A DNA stretch of 64,000 nucleotides. Source: Chrysomallon squamiferum (Eukaryota > Mollusca > Gastropoda > Neomphalida > Peltospiridae). Positions 1 to 12,980 of this stretch are shown here, one piece after another. Numbering within the stretch: the first letter of the stretch is position 1; each line of letters begins with the position of its first letter. The DNA lies in the NCBI GenBank assembly GCA_012295275.1, contig CM022665.1:12152476-12216475 (forward strand), written 5' to 3'. Both the position numbers and the translations under genes were made by a program. Below the pieces are notes generated by a model. It did no database searches, was not told the origin of the DNA, and was given only the letters and a program-made list of their open reading frames with translations.

Positions 1-526
1 TAATTACTTTGACATCATTAGAGAACGAAATAATCAACGGATGTTATTAGCTACACAAAGACGTTAAATAAAAAAACCCACTTAATTATCAGACTTGCTC
101 GGTAACAAGAATTCTTGCTATGTAGCGACGTTTGGCTTAAATACACACGTCTGCGCTCGCGCGCGTGTGTACGTGTGCGCGCATGTCAAATACACACAAA
201 TCAGAAGCTTAAATCGGATTTATTTTGTTTTGCATATTTTTGTCGTTGCTGATGTAAATGCATGTTCGATCGGTTTGGAATTGCGTACCACACGAATATG
301 GTTAACTCGAACAATTCAATCCAAGTTGATGCGTTAGTGTTTTCTCTTATAGTATTTAAAATTTTTAACCTAATATTATACAAAATTTTCTATGACCCCA
401 AATAATAATAATTATTTTTATTAATATATACTTTCAAATTCAGAAACAAAATCAGTTATAAGAAAAAAAAAAACAAAAAAACATTCAACGAAAAACCTTT
501 ATAAAATTGAGCTGTTAATTAATTAC

Positions 527-611
<85 letters not shown>
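1..611 (+). repeat. Segmental duplicate, copy A (pair of 6040-6681)
   Basis: Blocks such as AGAGAACGAAATAATCAACG, GATGTAAATGCATGTTCGAT and CTTATAGTATTTAAAAT occur in the same order in both copies, with small indels and substitutions. Both copies end in a long (TC)n array. Copy A lacks about 20 nt present in copy B near its start and may extend beyond the window edge. No coding content recognised. Confidence 0.85.
531..611. repeat. (TC)n microsatellite, about 81 bp
   Basis: Uninterrupted TC dinucleotides. A shorter TC patch follows near 675-690. Confidence 0.98.
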
Positions 612-613
<2 letters not shown>

Positions 614-1184
614 ATATTTCTCTTTATACAATATGGGAGAGACTTTAAAAGGCTACTGAAATTGCCAAAATGCACTCTCTCTCTCTCTTTCTCCCCTCTG
701 GCTCTATCTATATTTATATCTCTCTATATGTTTATCTATCTATCTATATATAAAACGTAGTAAACAAATGTAAAAAAACAAGAATTGTTAAAGTAAAAGA
801 CCAAAGTCCAGACCCCTGGATTACCGAAAATAACCCGTTTTAGTTGCTGGCATAAAAGAAATAGGTCAATAGAAAATATATTTTGACCTGACCTGGCCTA
901 GATAATATCTAACTGTTATATCCAAGGTAACAAAAACAACCAAATACCAACAGTACATAGGAACTATCTTTCTGTTAGGCCATTCAGTGGTCCAAAGGTT
1001 GTTCACCTTTAAAAATGTGCTAACTTGACAACATGGTTAAGAAATAAAGTTAATGATTATTATTATTACTGATTCGTCAACATGTTTATATATAAATTAA
1101 AAACACACACACACACGACCATGTTTCTTGCTACTCTATAAATGTTCAATTGTCTGCATGCAGTGATTCAAAAATCCAATGCAT

Positions 1185-1222
<38 letters not shown>

Positions 1223-2453
1223 TTAAATAATTTTGTCTGAAATTCTAACATATCGTGATGGCTTTACGTAACCAACTGGTAATATGCTCGTGTGAAAAGT
1301 GATGGTGTGTATGAACCATTTGCATAAACATACATATTTATTTGTCCAAAAAATATGTTTTATGGTACCTAGAATAGTGCATATAAAACATTTTTTTTCT
1401 TTTCTTTTTCAATAACCCAGCTCAACAAAATGCAGTATAAATGCATTTTGTCTATGGCTGCTTTTAGGAACGCATCAAAATTATCACTTGATAGCATTCT
1501 AAACACTGAAACAATTTTAACTGGATAAGGTAGACGGATTTGCTAAACCTTGAAAAATATACTGAGACTGAACTTGATTTTGACAAGCTCATTAAACTTG
1601 GGGATTCAATACCACCGTGGCCCCCCAAAAAAAAAAAAAATCCAGCAATTTGATATGTATCAATTAATCAAATATTTTCATTTTGTTCACAACAAAGGGT
1701 GATCGTCTGTGGAGGCTTGCGAGATCTAAGTGGACCATAGAAAGACCCGTGTACACACCAGGTTTCAACCAGACGTTCAGAGTCCAACGTGCGATCATGT
1801 CTGGAGGCGTTTATGTCCGTCCGAGTTAGTGAACAGACGTGTAAAACGGTGGCGTGTTGCAGTGACCTACTGAAATGTCAATGTTTCATTGATAAACTAT
1901 GATGAACTGAACAATGAGCCACCCCGTGAGTTAACCCGAAGTAAATACACCGTCGTTATTCACCTGATATTAATACCCTGAATTTATTTTTAATATGTGG
2001 GTAAACTGATTTCGAAAGACAATCCGGAATTAGTTTTAATTCAACGGTTAATTTTATTTCACGGTTAATTCTTCTTTTAAAAGAACACTTTAAAAATTTA
2101 AGATTTAAAAAAATAATAAAATGAAAGAAACACATTCTTATCAATGGTTGTGAAAAGCTTAATATTTTCATAATCATCATGACGTCAAACCTTCATCATA
2201 AATTAATTCTAGTCCTGCATTTAGCTACATTCCAGATATACGTCCACACATCAACCCACAAACAAAACGCTAGCATGCCCCAATAACATAATCATTATTA
2301 TTTTTTTCTAAGATATATGCTTATAATATAAACACATGTGTATGAATTTTTATTTAGCTCTGAAGAAGCGGACTGTTAGGTACAGCTAGTTGAGTTCTGA
2401 TAAACTTACAATGACGTCCAATTTAAGTAACTATGTACTTCTTTCTTCTAACC
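612..2453. other. No gene seen: AT-rich spacer with simple repeats
   Basis: Contains a poly-T run (1187-1219), a short (CA)n (1103-1116) and an A-run at 1626-1640. A small GC-richer island (about 1695-1880) has no recognisable coding or repeat identity. No ORF of substance. Confidence 0.6.
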
Positions 2454-2729
2454 CAGGGGTGCCCGGTACGTCGATCGCCAGTGTAGTGCGGGTAGATCGC
2501 GCGCCATTCACTGCAAGTCATCAGTGTAAGTGACCATAAATGTGTTCAGTTGTGTTGTGCTGTAAGTGTTCATGCAGTGTCGCAAGGTGCGTCAACATAT
2601 ACTGAATATATAAAGTATACTCAGTACGTATATAAATACATATATTTAGCATTTTTTAATACAGGTAGATCATTTTGACCTCGTCATTTTAAAAGCAGCT
2701 CGCAAGCTGAACAAGTCTGGGCACCCCTG
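2454..2729. mobile_element. hAT-like MITE (276 bp) with CAGGGGTGCCC ends
   Basis: CAGGGGTGCCCG at the left and TGGGCACCCCTG at the right are 11-12-bp inverted termini. Sub-terminal GTAGATC motifs occur near both ends. This terminal sequence is typical of a widespread hAT lineage. I could not find a clean 8-bp target-site duplication, so either the insertion is old or a flank is altered. No coding capacity. Confidence 0.6.
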
Positions 2730-3751
2730 TAAAAATCTAAACCAAAATAATCACACGCACACAGTCGCACTGCATACTCATCAAAGTTAATTTAAACAAA
2801 AACATATATTACATTACTATACAGCCTGTACTAATAGATATTTTCCTTTCTGTTAATATAATCACCAAGATTTATTATTCATTATCAGTACTGATGTTGT
2901 TCCAAAGACTACAACACAGTATTCCCTCGGCATGAAAGAAAAGCATCATATTTCAGATGGCCGGCGCGGTATGTATGTATAGCATACATGAAGTGAACTT
3001 CGGACCTAACAAAATGACCGGTCAGAATTTGTGTAAACTTTGCATGAAGCGGTCCAAGTGAGCACTTTGCATTTCAAGTCTGTCAGAATGGATTTATTGC
3101 AACATACAATGGTTTCATGTAGCTGAAAGCTTACAATGAATTTATTCTCACTGTGTGCACTTCGCTTGTCACATACAGTGTATTGTTTTTCGTTTGTACC
3201 GCTCTTTATATGATTACCTATCACAGCTTTCATAATTTATGCTAAGATAATACACGCAAGACAGACCATGAGACAAACAGTGATATTTCTGTAATTAATT
3301 TTGTTTTGCTGGTTTTGTTGTTGTCGCTTCTATACAGATGTTTTTAACTGGATGCTAACAAAATTTGACCATTGTTACTTACTTTGTCTGCTAATATTTT
3401 GACCACTGACATTTTTATCTAGGAAGATTTTTAACGGTTATTACATTTCACCCATTTTTCGTGTGTATCATTTTCGTTTTCCCTTTTGCTAAGTCTATTC
3501 ATATTTATGACTTTATACATATAGATACATACATACACACACATGCAGACCTGTGTATGTACATGATGACGCAAATGTAAGAAAGGTGAGTTAATATTTC
3601 ACCTATTTGACTTCCTTATGGTAAACAAATATCTTTGGATGACGCTAGAGTCCAATTTTCGAACTCTTCGGCTGATATAAATCACTGAAAATCCAAAAAT
3701 TTAGAACTACACACTTCACCTTTCTTTCATTCATATAATACAGAAGAAAGA

Positions 3752-3870
3752 TGGAGCGGACTGTAGCTTAGTGGTTAGCTTACTTGTCTAAAGTATTACA
3801 GACGGAAAGATCAGCCTTCTTCGGCGCGTCCTTAGGCCTATTTCTCGTTCTAACCAGTGCCCTTTGGCGT
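3752..3870 (+). mobile_element. tRNA-derived SINE
   Basis: The head is tRNA-like, with a Pol III A-box-like TAGCTTAGTGG (3764-3774) and a weak B-box-like AAGATCAGCC at about 40 nt spacing. The body contains TTTCTCGTTCTAACCAGTGC, which I recognise as a segment common in molluscan SINEs. The head is degenerate and would not fold as a functional tRNA. Confidence 0.6.
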
Positions 3871-4157
3871 CTATGTCAATGAAATATCCATATTTATATC
3901 TAAAAACACACACACACACGCACGCAAGCAAACACTTGGTGGAAAACGGACAAAAAGAGATTCGTAAATCTTAGACATTGTAAGTATCCGAGTTGTTATC
4001 CGACGTCACCACACTCTGGTATTGTGTGTTAGATGTGCATAAATATAAATAATCATACAACACACACATTCTATTTATTTATCGTTCTATGTGTCTCTCT
4101 AAATATCTACATATAAACACGTTATTTTATGTCATTGGTCAGTACACACAGATATTT

Positions 4158-4376
4158 TATATATATCTATATCTATCTATGTACTTATATATCCATATAT
4201 CTATATCTATCTATATCCATATATCTATATCTATATCCATATATCTATATCTATATCTATCTATGTACTTATATATCCATATATCTATATCTATCTATAT
4301 CCATATATCTATATCTATATCTATCTCTATCTATATCCCTATATCTGTATCTGTCTATCTCTCTCTTTCTCTCTCT

Positions 4377-4410
<34 letters not shown>
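4158..4410. repeat. Compound TATC/TC/CA microsatellite with an 84-bp higher-order unit
   Basis: Mixed TATATC/TATC repeats run from 4158. The segment starting GTACTTATATATCCATATAT occurs at 4181 and again at 4265, so an 84-bp unit has been duplicated inside the array. A TC patch and (CA)n (4382-4410) close the block. All frames here are low-complexity artefacts. Confidence 0.9.
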
Positions 4411-4418
<8 letters not shown>

Positions 4419-5019
4419 GGTATATGTAAACAAGTTGTTGGTTGGTTTTTTCTGAGCAGGATTTACATTTTAAAAACAGAGATATATAACATGTTATTAT
4501 TGACCAAAATTTAGGAATGGACTTTGACCATATTAATAAGCATACCAACAAAGCTGTGTTGTTGTTTTCGCATTGTTACTTGCTGTTTTTCCTGTGTGCG
4601 TGAAGGGATGGACGTAAACACGTTATGTTAGTGTGCTAAATATTGATTTCTGCTGGACTTTGCTCCCAGACTGAACAGGGAAGGGCCTAACTGGGTTTGT
4701 TGTGTACCACGTACTCGAGCGTTAAACCACAATCGATCAACTTGTTGACCCGCGCTCACGTCCGTAGAAGGTTCATGTACAGTTGTTCTGGAAACACTTT
4801 CCGAGAATCTTGGTGTTCAAGACTGATAATTAAAATATGCATGTCTAGACGATATAAAGGTGATCAGAATTAATATTTTGATAATAACTGACTGCGTCCA
4901 GTTGTGTGGTTAATAAGTTTATGTGGGTTTTTTTTTGTTGATTTGTGTGCATAGGTGTGCGCGTGTTTTATTATATTCGGCATATAGAATAAATAAAAAT
5001 TTCTTTAAAACTGAGTTTT

Positions 5020-5021
<2 letters not shown>

Positions 5022-5064
<43 letters not shown>

Positions 5065-5101
5065 TACATATATACACATTATATACATACATACATACAC
5101 C
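5022..5101. repeat. (CA)n/(CATA)n microsatellite
   Basis: Pure CA to about 5060, then CATA and related units to about 5101. Confidence 0.95.
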
Positions 5102-5244
5102 TATAAAACTCGAGTAAACAATTAAATTACATGATGTCTATACATAACAACTAATATTTACCAAATTCTCCAGTTTACTTATTTATTTGATCTAGAAACG
5201 AGTGCAACTTATAAATATATAAGACAGCTTGTATACGTGAGAAC

Positions 5245-5508
5245 ATGCACGAGCGTTTTAAAATTCCATGTCGAGGCATGAAGAGATCTGTTTGTCAAAA
5301 CATGGACGACGTGATGGGTTCTATTTGTGTATGTGAGGTAATCGTTTCAGAAGAAAGGGATGGGATGAACTTGGTAACCGATTTCCGAGACAAACATTTC
5401 GGTCGTTTTCGCCGGTGCGGAAGACACGAAGTAACAAAAGAAAATAATCTGTACAGAGCCATTAGTAGGTCTTCTGTCACTCGCGTAATTAGTAAATTAG
5501 CTGAATAG
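5245..5508 (+). other. Unassigned 87-codon open frame
   Basis: An ATG-initiated frame of normal amino-acid complexity (Cys, Arg and Asp present, no simple repeat). It has no recognisable family, signal peptide or membrane segment, and no clear promoter or poly(A) signal tied to it. It may be a chance ORF or an unrecognised exon. Confidence 0.15.
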
Positions 5509-6039
5509 TGAATTTATTTATTTATTTTTTATTTTTTATTTTTTTGGTTGGTGGGCTACTGTTTCTAGTGTAACTTGGTGGCAAGTAAATTTTGAGAATT
5601 CTTAATCTTGTTCATGCTTGTCTTAAGCCTTTAATTTAGGATTAAAATATACAATAAATAAATTCATTAATTAAAAATCGTTAAGTAAACAGTGATGCAT
5701 AGAAATGCGATAATTTGTTTTCAATAACAGTAATAACTGAAGCATCTATTATTATTATTATTATATTGATAATATGACAACGTATAAAATACGGAAATAA
5801 CGGAACTAAAACAAATGTCTATGAAAAACCTTTAAAAAAAAACTTTCTTTCAAACTTTCATTACAAAATAACATACTGACTACAATCACCTGCTTATATA
5901 ATATTATCATCGTTCACTGTCCATTTTATTTTTCCACCCTTTGTATATGAAAGCACTAAGTTAAAGACTGTTGTAAAATTCATGGCTACGATTCGTAAGG
6001 TTTAACGCTAACCAATAATTACGCCAGTTAATAATTTTA

Positions 6040-6408
6040 TCTAATTACTTTGAAAGACACGTTTCGCCAATGACTTCATTAGAGAACGAAATAATCAACG
6101 GATGTTATTAGCTACACAAATACGATAAATAAAAAATAACTTAATCAACAGACTGGCTTGGTTAGAAGAATTCTTGCTATATAGCCACGTATGACTTAAA
6201 TACACATATATGTGCGTGCGTGCGCGTGTCAAATACACCCAAATCAGAAGCTTAAATCAGATTTATTTTGTTCTCGTTGCTGATGTAAATGCATGTTCGA
6301 TCGGCTGAGAATTGTGTACAACTCTAATATGCGGTAAGTTAATACGATACTCTTATAGTATTTAAAATGTTCAACCTAATATTATATAAAATGTTCTATA
6401 CCCGCGAA

Positions 6409-6439
<31 letters not shown>

Positions 6440-6603
6440 ATTCAATCAAAATGAGAAACGAAAACTGTTATATGTAAAAACAAACATTCAAACGAAAAAA
6501 ACTTTCTAAAATTGAGGTTTTAATTAATCAGAAAGTTTTATTTTTCTTACATAAAACTGGTTCAACCGACTTCCATCAAGATATTTTGCCTTCTTAAAGA
6601 TTT

Positions 6604-6681
<78 letters not shown>
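6040..6681 (+). repeat. Segmental duplicate, copy B (pair of 1-611)
   Basis: Direct repeat of the window start, about 6 kb downstream, ending with (TC)n at 6608-6681. Divergence is moderate, with scattered substitutions and several short indels. This implies an old duplication or two copies of one interspersed repeat. Confidence 0.85.
6608..6681. repeat. (TC)n microsatellite, about 74 bp
   Basis: Second long TC array, at the end of duplicate copy B. Confidence 0.98.
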
Positions 6682-6682
<1 letters not shown>

Positions 6683-9362
6683 ACAACATATGGCGAATCT
6701 GGACTCGGTTATTGTTTCTGCGAGGCACAATGAGCTTGGTATCGCTAAATCAAATTAACATTAGGTTTATTAATAGTTGGATGTAAAAGTCTAAATTAAT
6801 TTCATATTTCCATCGAGTGTGTTCAGACAGATATCTCAGGGAGGGAGTGTGGTCATTATGGCTTCTCTGGTCAGTTCTGGGCTTAACGAAAGGTCGAAAT
6901 GGCGTGACCAAGGCTGGAAAATGACTGCCACCCGGATGGCACATGCATTAAGTTGTTAAACTAATTGGACAAATGATAAAACCAAATGCCAGCCAATTTA
7001 TTATAATTCTTGTTGAAAGTTCATGGTTCTGTAAAGTTTATAAATAACTGCAATTGAAAATTCTGGGATTAAATTATTTATTAATTATTAATATTATTAT
7101 TGATGTAACTGGACTCAGTTTTGTAGCGGGAATTTTTTTTTTTTTTTTTTCTTTTAAAAATATAGTTTGGAAACGAGAAATAATAACATAGTAGATTGTA
7201 TAATACTTATTAGACAGACGTATCTTTATGCTGGAAATAAGTAATATTCATGTATAAATATTTTAATTTTTTTTTTTTTTTTTTTTTTTTTAAAATTATT
7301 ATTATTATTATTTTAAATTTTTATCATAGATCATTTTTTCTTTTAAAAAAAAAAAAAAAAAAAAATTCTAGAACAGATTCAGATGTTAAGACAGACAATA
7401 GCAGTACATTCTCTGTATATACAGAAACATTACTTTAACAGGCACTGTCACCGAGACAATGAATGATTCACAACAAAGTTATTAATGAAGGCTTATCCGC
7501 CTGTAGTAAAGATATGACGTATTTGTACAGCAGTAAAACAAAGACAAATTTCGTTAAATCGGGGAAGACCGTGACACGTACCACGTACCATTTGCAAAAC
7601 CTGACAAAATCAATACGTAGTACGTGTGAGCAAAACATTCATAAATTACATTTTAGAGGGAGGTAATCTAGATTTGTTCAGTCAGACACTATATATAAAC
7701 ATTACTGCTCACACAAAAATTAATGTCTAAAGAAGAAGTGAAAAGAAGATTAGAGAAAGCGATACTTTGAAATACAGGATTATAAATGCACAAAAATAAG
7801 GCATAATTATATTTAAGAATTTCAGTATATTAATAGACATATCAGTTTCCGTCACAGTTTCCGATATTGTTCAATTATTCTCCAATTTGTTTAAAACTTG
7901 CTTCGTCTTTTCCAGTTTCATTGCCTTTTTAAAGTTTATTTATGCTGGCTTTTCACTTTAATTTTACCCTTTTTCTGTGACGACAATAATTCGGAAGAAT
8001 AACATTAAACATCAGTAGACAATTCAAATGTATGCTGTTGAGCACTTTTATTGACATTCTCAGTGTATAAGAATAACGAGTAGAATTTCCAAAAATTTCC
8101 AGAAATTAATAAAAATCGTATTAAGCAGATAGTATGTAATTAAGGAAATAAAACAATGCAAATATTGAAAACTCTGAACTGTAACAAGTTTTAAAGCACC
8201 TTTTCATGTATTCACACCATGAACAACAAATACACAAATATTTGAACCAGTAATTTATTGAAATCATATGAATGAAATTTATGAGAAAGAACGAATGAAA
8301 ACAAAAAAGAAATACACTTACTTTGAATGACAAAACGGACTAACGCATCTGGTGAACGATGACGAATGGAAGCGTATGTTGATACCAATGAAATAATAGC
8401 TTGGACGCACAACTATAATACACAGACTGCGAACTGACGCACATTTCCATAATGACAACAAACCCACATGCGTTTCATCATGCCGGCTAGCTAGCACACG
8501 ACCTGACCTAAATACGAGAGCCAATCACGCAGTGGAGACATGGGTAAAATTCCACTGGTCTCGCGTTTCGCAGGATAGCTACATGTAGAAGAAGCGTAAC
8601 AGGTTTCAGTGACCAGTGTAATGATAATTTTTCCGTTTGGACTTTGCCCTGCCGGCTTCACGGTTATTTCAAAGGATTACATAATGAACCGGTGCCATTG
8701 TTTCTGTGTTTACTACAACAACTGGCCCTTAGGTTTCCCAGGTTGCTTTTACATAGTCATTGTCACAGTTATGCAATTTTCTTTGGGTGTTTTTGATGAA
8801 GAGGTGTCAGAAACATCGGACCCATTTCAGTGACCTACAAACAAGATTCATGCATATTAATTTTATGGTTATTAATAGTCTATGAATAAATATAGTTTAA
8901 TCTTTGTTACGAAAATATATGTTGACTGGAACATGACACTGTCTTAATAACCTCTGTTAAAAAAGTGGAGAAAAAACAAAACAACAAATATTCGTTGATG
9001 TCTATTTTCAGATATGTTAAAATTTACGTGTGAAAAACCAAGAATATATTACCATAATTATTTAAATAAATACGTTTACATTAAAATTATCTGAACTTGA
9101 CGCAATCACACACAAACCCCCCCCCCGCAACAAACAGAAAATTATTTTTTAAATATTAGTTTTTTCATTATGGTTTCCTTGTAGTAAAAAGTTAAATAAA
9201 TTAAAGCCAGTTATTTATAATGCAGTCTGTTTATGTTGATTATGTATGAAAATCATAGCAGTGTAGTCAGTCTTACATGATTTGCGTTCTTGAAAATATG
9301 AGAAACGTATAATTATCATAAAAAGTCTATATATTTAAATTTTTGCAAAACAAAATTTTATA
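6682..9362. other. No gene seen: AT-rich spacer
   Basis: Poly-T (7265-7291) and poly-A (7346-7365) runs flank a short ATT tract. A GC-richer patch at 8330-8560 holds one CCAAT string and no supported exon. A short ORF at 8609-8833 has no recognisable homology. A C-run occurs at 9118-9126. Confidence 0.55.

Positions 9363-9396
<34 letters not shown>
9363..9396. repeat. (ATT)n microsatellite
   Basis: Pure TTA/ATT trinucleotides. Confidence 0.95.
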
Positions 9397-10197
9397 GCGA
9401 TTACTACTACTATTACTACAATAACCTATGCAAATAGTTTCTTCAATAATCGTTATCGTGTTAATGAAGACTGAAAAAGGATGCTAAAAACCTGTAGTTG
9501 TAATACATTAGTTAAATGGGTATCTGATGTTGTGGTTGTCGTTAATATTAACATACAAATATAAATATATGTTAACGATGTAGATTTCATGTATAAACGA
9601 ATAAATAAATTATTATTAAATTATCAGACAGCAGCAGAGTGTTGAGCATTTACAGTTTTTAACTCTTAAATATCTGTCGCCGTTGTCATCAGTATTGAAA
9701 AACAAGTGTATCCCAACAGCGCAAAGTTTTATTAAGCTGTTTTTGACATGTATATGTGGTTCTTGTTGTTGTCAATGTTAACAGTATACGACAAAAAAAA
9801 AAAAAAAAAAACAGAACAAAACAAAACAGTAAATTAATGCTATTAGAATGCTAGATGTTTACAGTTTTGACCTGCTGTTGTTGTTGTTGTCGTTGTTAAC
9901 ATTCACAAGAAAATATACTGACTGTACTAGAATACTGTAGGTTTATATTTTTAATATTTTGAGACAGATATGTTGTAGTTGCCGTCAAATATGTCAGGTA
10001 AAAAATAATAAAAAATCGACTTTTCTGAGTATCAAAAATAATTCCTCTTCTGCAAGAATTAAAATGCATATGAGTGGTAGTTTTACGCGAACGACATACT
10101 CTCTATCATACATTTCTTATTAATAAACATAACTTTTTAAATATAAACATATTTTTACTATAAAACAAATTATTATGTGAAAATATATTTGGATGTC

Positions 10198-10455
10198 TCA
10201 CGTATTTATCGGTATACTTTTTCTCGCATTTAAAAACATAGGATCATTACATTCAAATATATAATGATATTCATCTCCAATTTTGTCAAGATTACAAATA
10301 TGACATTTTCTGTTTTCTCTTAGAATATTAAACCATCGACCAGTTTCAATAGTAAGTTTAACACTAAAGGTTCTAAATTTGCATTGGACATTAGATAAAA
10401 AACATAATTTCAGTTCATTATTCAAAAATGTATAAATGAACAGAACGCTAGACAT
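10198..10455 (-). pseudogene. LINE reverse-transcriptase 3' end fragment (decayed)
   Basis: The translated segment FRTFSVKLTIETGRWFNI, then ENRKCHICNLDKIGDEYHY and IFECNDP, carries the C-x2-C…H-x3-to-4-C zinc-binding pattern found at the C-terminus of animal non-LTR retrotransposon polyproteins. Near the end the frame shifts by one base relative to the family's usual continuation and stops. No polymerase domain is present upstream. It is a truncated, dead copy. Confidence 0.65.
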
Positions 10456-10869
10456 TCATAATTTTAATACGTTGAAAACGATGTACATAATTATTGCTGT
10501 TGTTGTTATTACTGAAAAATAAGTCAAGGAAAAAATGCATGGCCCGCAGGTACGCTGGAACATTGTTTTTCTGTTTAAATGATCAATTTTCAAGGTTTGA
10601 AAATATGAAAAGAATTTTACTGGTGTGGTTGTTATGCCCACTTTTTAAAATACAATGAATAAATAGAAGAAATTTTTATATATATATATATATATATGTA
10701 TATATTATATAAAATAAAATAATACAAGCCGTTGGAAATTACATAATAACGACGACACTAGTATTGCTTATTAATGATGCAAGTGTTAACTTTAAATATA
10801 TATATATATTCCTTCTTTTATTATTAGTGTTTTTTTGTGCTAAATTGCTGTGGTGTTACTGTTGTTTTT

Positions 10870-10870
<1 letters not shown>

Positions 10871-10910
<40 letters not shown>

Positions 10911-10926
10911 TATCATTATTATTATT
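10871..10926. repeat. (CAT)n/(ATT)n microsatellite
   Basis: About 13 CAT units followed by ATT-type units. The apparent poly-His frame is an artefact. Confidence 0.95.
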
Positions 10927-11172
10927 GCTTGAGACGTCAATACAATAACAGTCGTAAACTTTCACTCGTACTCCAGACACGTTCATATTAACGCGACCAG
11001 GTGAATACGTCAAAGGTTAAAGGTCATAAAGTTGAAAAGTATGTGTTTAAGATTATATTCTGGATCTTCAGTCTCGCACCCGATTTCCCTCCAGTGTCTG
11101 CAAGCTTTAATATTTTACCACTGCCCTACGAGTATGATACAAAATAATACAAAACCACGAATATAACAGAAC

Positions 11173-11224
<52 letters not shown>

Positions 11225-11405
11225 CCAGAAAAAACACGAGTTCAACTGATAAATAAATATAACAGTAAACTCCAACTATAACTTCGTAAAGAAAATCCAC
11301 TCGTTTAACGGTATATATCAGAAAACCATGAATATAACACAATATAATAGAAAACCATGAGTATAACTGTATGTAACAGAAAACCACTTTGATATACAAC
11401 AGTAC

Positions 11406-11439
<34 letters not shown>

Positions 11440-11475
11440 TAATAACAATAATAATAATAACAATAATAATAATAA
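11173..11475. repeat. Two (AAT)n arrays with a short spacer
   Basis: AAT arrays lie at 11173-11221 and 11406-11475 (with CAA interruptions). Between them a loosely repeated AGAAAACCA(C/T)GAATATAAC-type phrase occurs several times (11150-11395), suggesting a degenerate minisatellite. Confidence 0.85.
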
Positions 11476-12035
11476 ACCAACCAATCAACCGACCAGAAAA
11501 AACAACACACAAAAAAGTATATAAAAATGTACAGAAACTGAGATAGTCTATTTAAAAAATAATAATAATAGGAGTCGCAGCGAGGTGTGATCTACTAATT
11601 ATGCGTCAAAACGTGCAGGAAAAAATAATAATAATAGAAAAAAATCTACTTGTAATGCGTTGGGTTAAATATTTAATTTTTTTTTTTTTTTTTTTAGTTG
11701 AAGTTGTCAAGATACGTATATCTTCGTTTTAACAAAAGACATAATTGGTTCAAGGACTGGGTAAAAAGTCCAAGGTTTTGAGTTCTTAACAACAATAGAT
11801 CAGTGAGCTTTGTGTTTGATAACAACAGAAAGAAAAAGAACAACACGGTAGGACGCTAAACTAAACACCGCGTGATACTGTATTGTCTGAAATAAATCAG
11901 GAGTATTTAACACTAGTGATCATTAGTACTTAGTGTTCGTGTATCATCCTCTTTGATTCGCTTACCTGAAGAACAGGATTTTGACTTGACACATTCAGTA
12001 GCTTCCATTATGGAAGACATTTAATAGAAATGAAT

Positions 12036-12040
<5 letters not shown>

Positions 12041-12120
<80 letters not shown>
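12041..12120. repeat. (CT)n microsatellite, 80 bp
   Basis: Uninterrupted CT dinucleotides. Confidence 0.98.
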
Positions 12121-12123
<3 letters not shown>

Positions 12124-12229
12124 ACTGTGTTGCCCAAGACTGTTCGAATCTTCTGCAGTTTCATTCCCTAAACAGAAATACGTGTAACAGTAGTTTTCTT
12201 AATAAATCACATATAAATTTGTCCCTTCT

Positions 12230-12535
12230 CTATTAGTAGTAGTAGTAGTAGAAATAGTAATAGTTGTGATAGAATGAATAGTAACAGTGGCAATACTACT
12301 AGTAGTAGATGTGTAGCACTAGTAGTTACTGATGTAGTAGCACTAGTAGCAATAATTGTTATAGTAATAATAGGAAAATTTGTTGTAGAAATAGTAGTTT
12401 TAGTAGAAGTTGTTGTTACTGTAATAGTTGTATTAGTAATATGAACAGTAATAGTAGTAGCTGAAGTAGGAGTAAAAGAAGCAGTTGTGGTCGCAGGTGT
12501 TGTTGTTAGATCAACTGGGGTAGAAGTAGTGGTAT
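12230..12535. repeat. Imperfect (TAG)n trinucleotide-rich tract
   Basis: About 300 bp dominated by TAG/GTA/GTT triplets with substitutions (runs of TAGTAGTAG near 12233-12251 and scattered afterwards). An aged, expanded microsatellite with stops in most frames. Confidence 0.75.
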
Positions 12536-12980
12536 GACCATGATGACATAATTGTATATTCAGTCAGAAATCTTCAACAACATAAAAACATTGTACTTAA
12601 TGAATTATATAAATATAATTGGATGATTTACATGGAATCGAAATATATACCTAGAATTAATTTAAAAGAACATGAGTAATTAAGTATTATATATAATGTA
12701 ATTGTTTGTGAACGAATGTACAACGGAACCATTCCCAAGTTGTTTTCTAAAATAGACTGTATTAGGTGCAAAGTCGATGGCTTTAGATAATCCTATTATT
12801 TGGCAGGTAATGTAAATTTATTAAGAAATAATCCGCAGACCAAGCTTTACAGTGGGTGATCTGTAAACAGAAATATTTATAAATACACCTGCTTTGTTTT
12901 CGCCCTAATCAGAAGAATTAATGCAACGAATCATTGGCCTTGTTTTTGTTTTTTGGGTGTTTTTTTACAGTTATTGTTCT

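Noticed and set aside
3752-3870. Possible functional tRNA gene
   Set aside because: Arms do not pair, the B-box is weak, and the downstream sequence matches a SINE body.
4089-4514. Open frames of about 140 aa rich in Ile/Tyr/Leu/Ser
   Set aside because: They are translations of TATC, TC and CA microsatellites and lack any non-repetitive core.
8609-8833. 74-aa frame after a GC-richer patch
   Set aside because: No recognisable domain; the upstream CCAAT string alone is not enough to call a gene.
11115-11510. 131-aa minus-strand frame
   Set aside because: Mostly translated AAT arrays (poly-Tyr/Ile) and a degenerate minisatellite.
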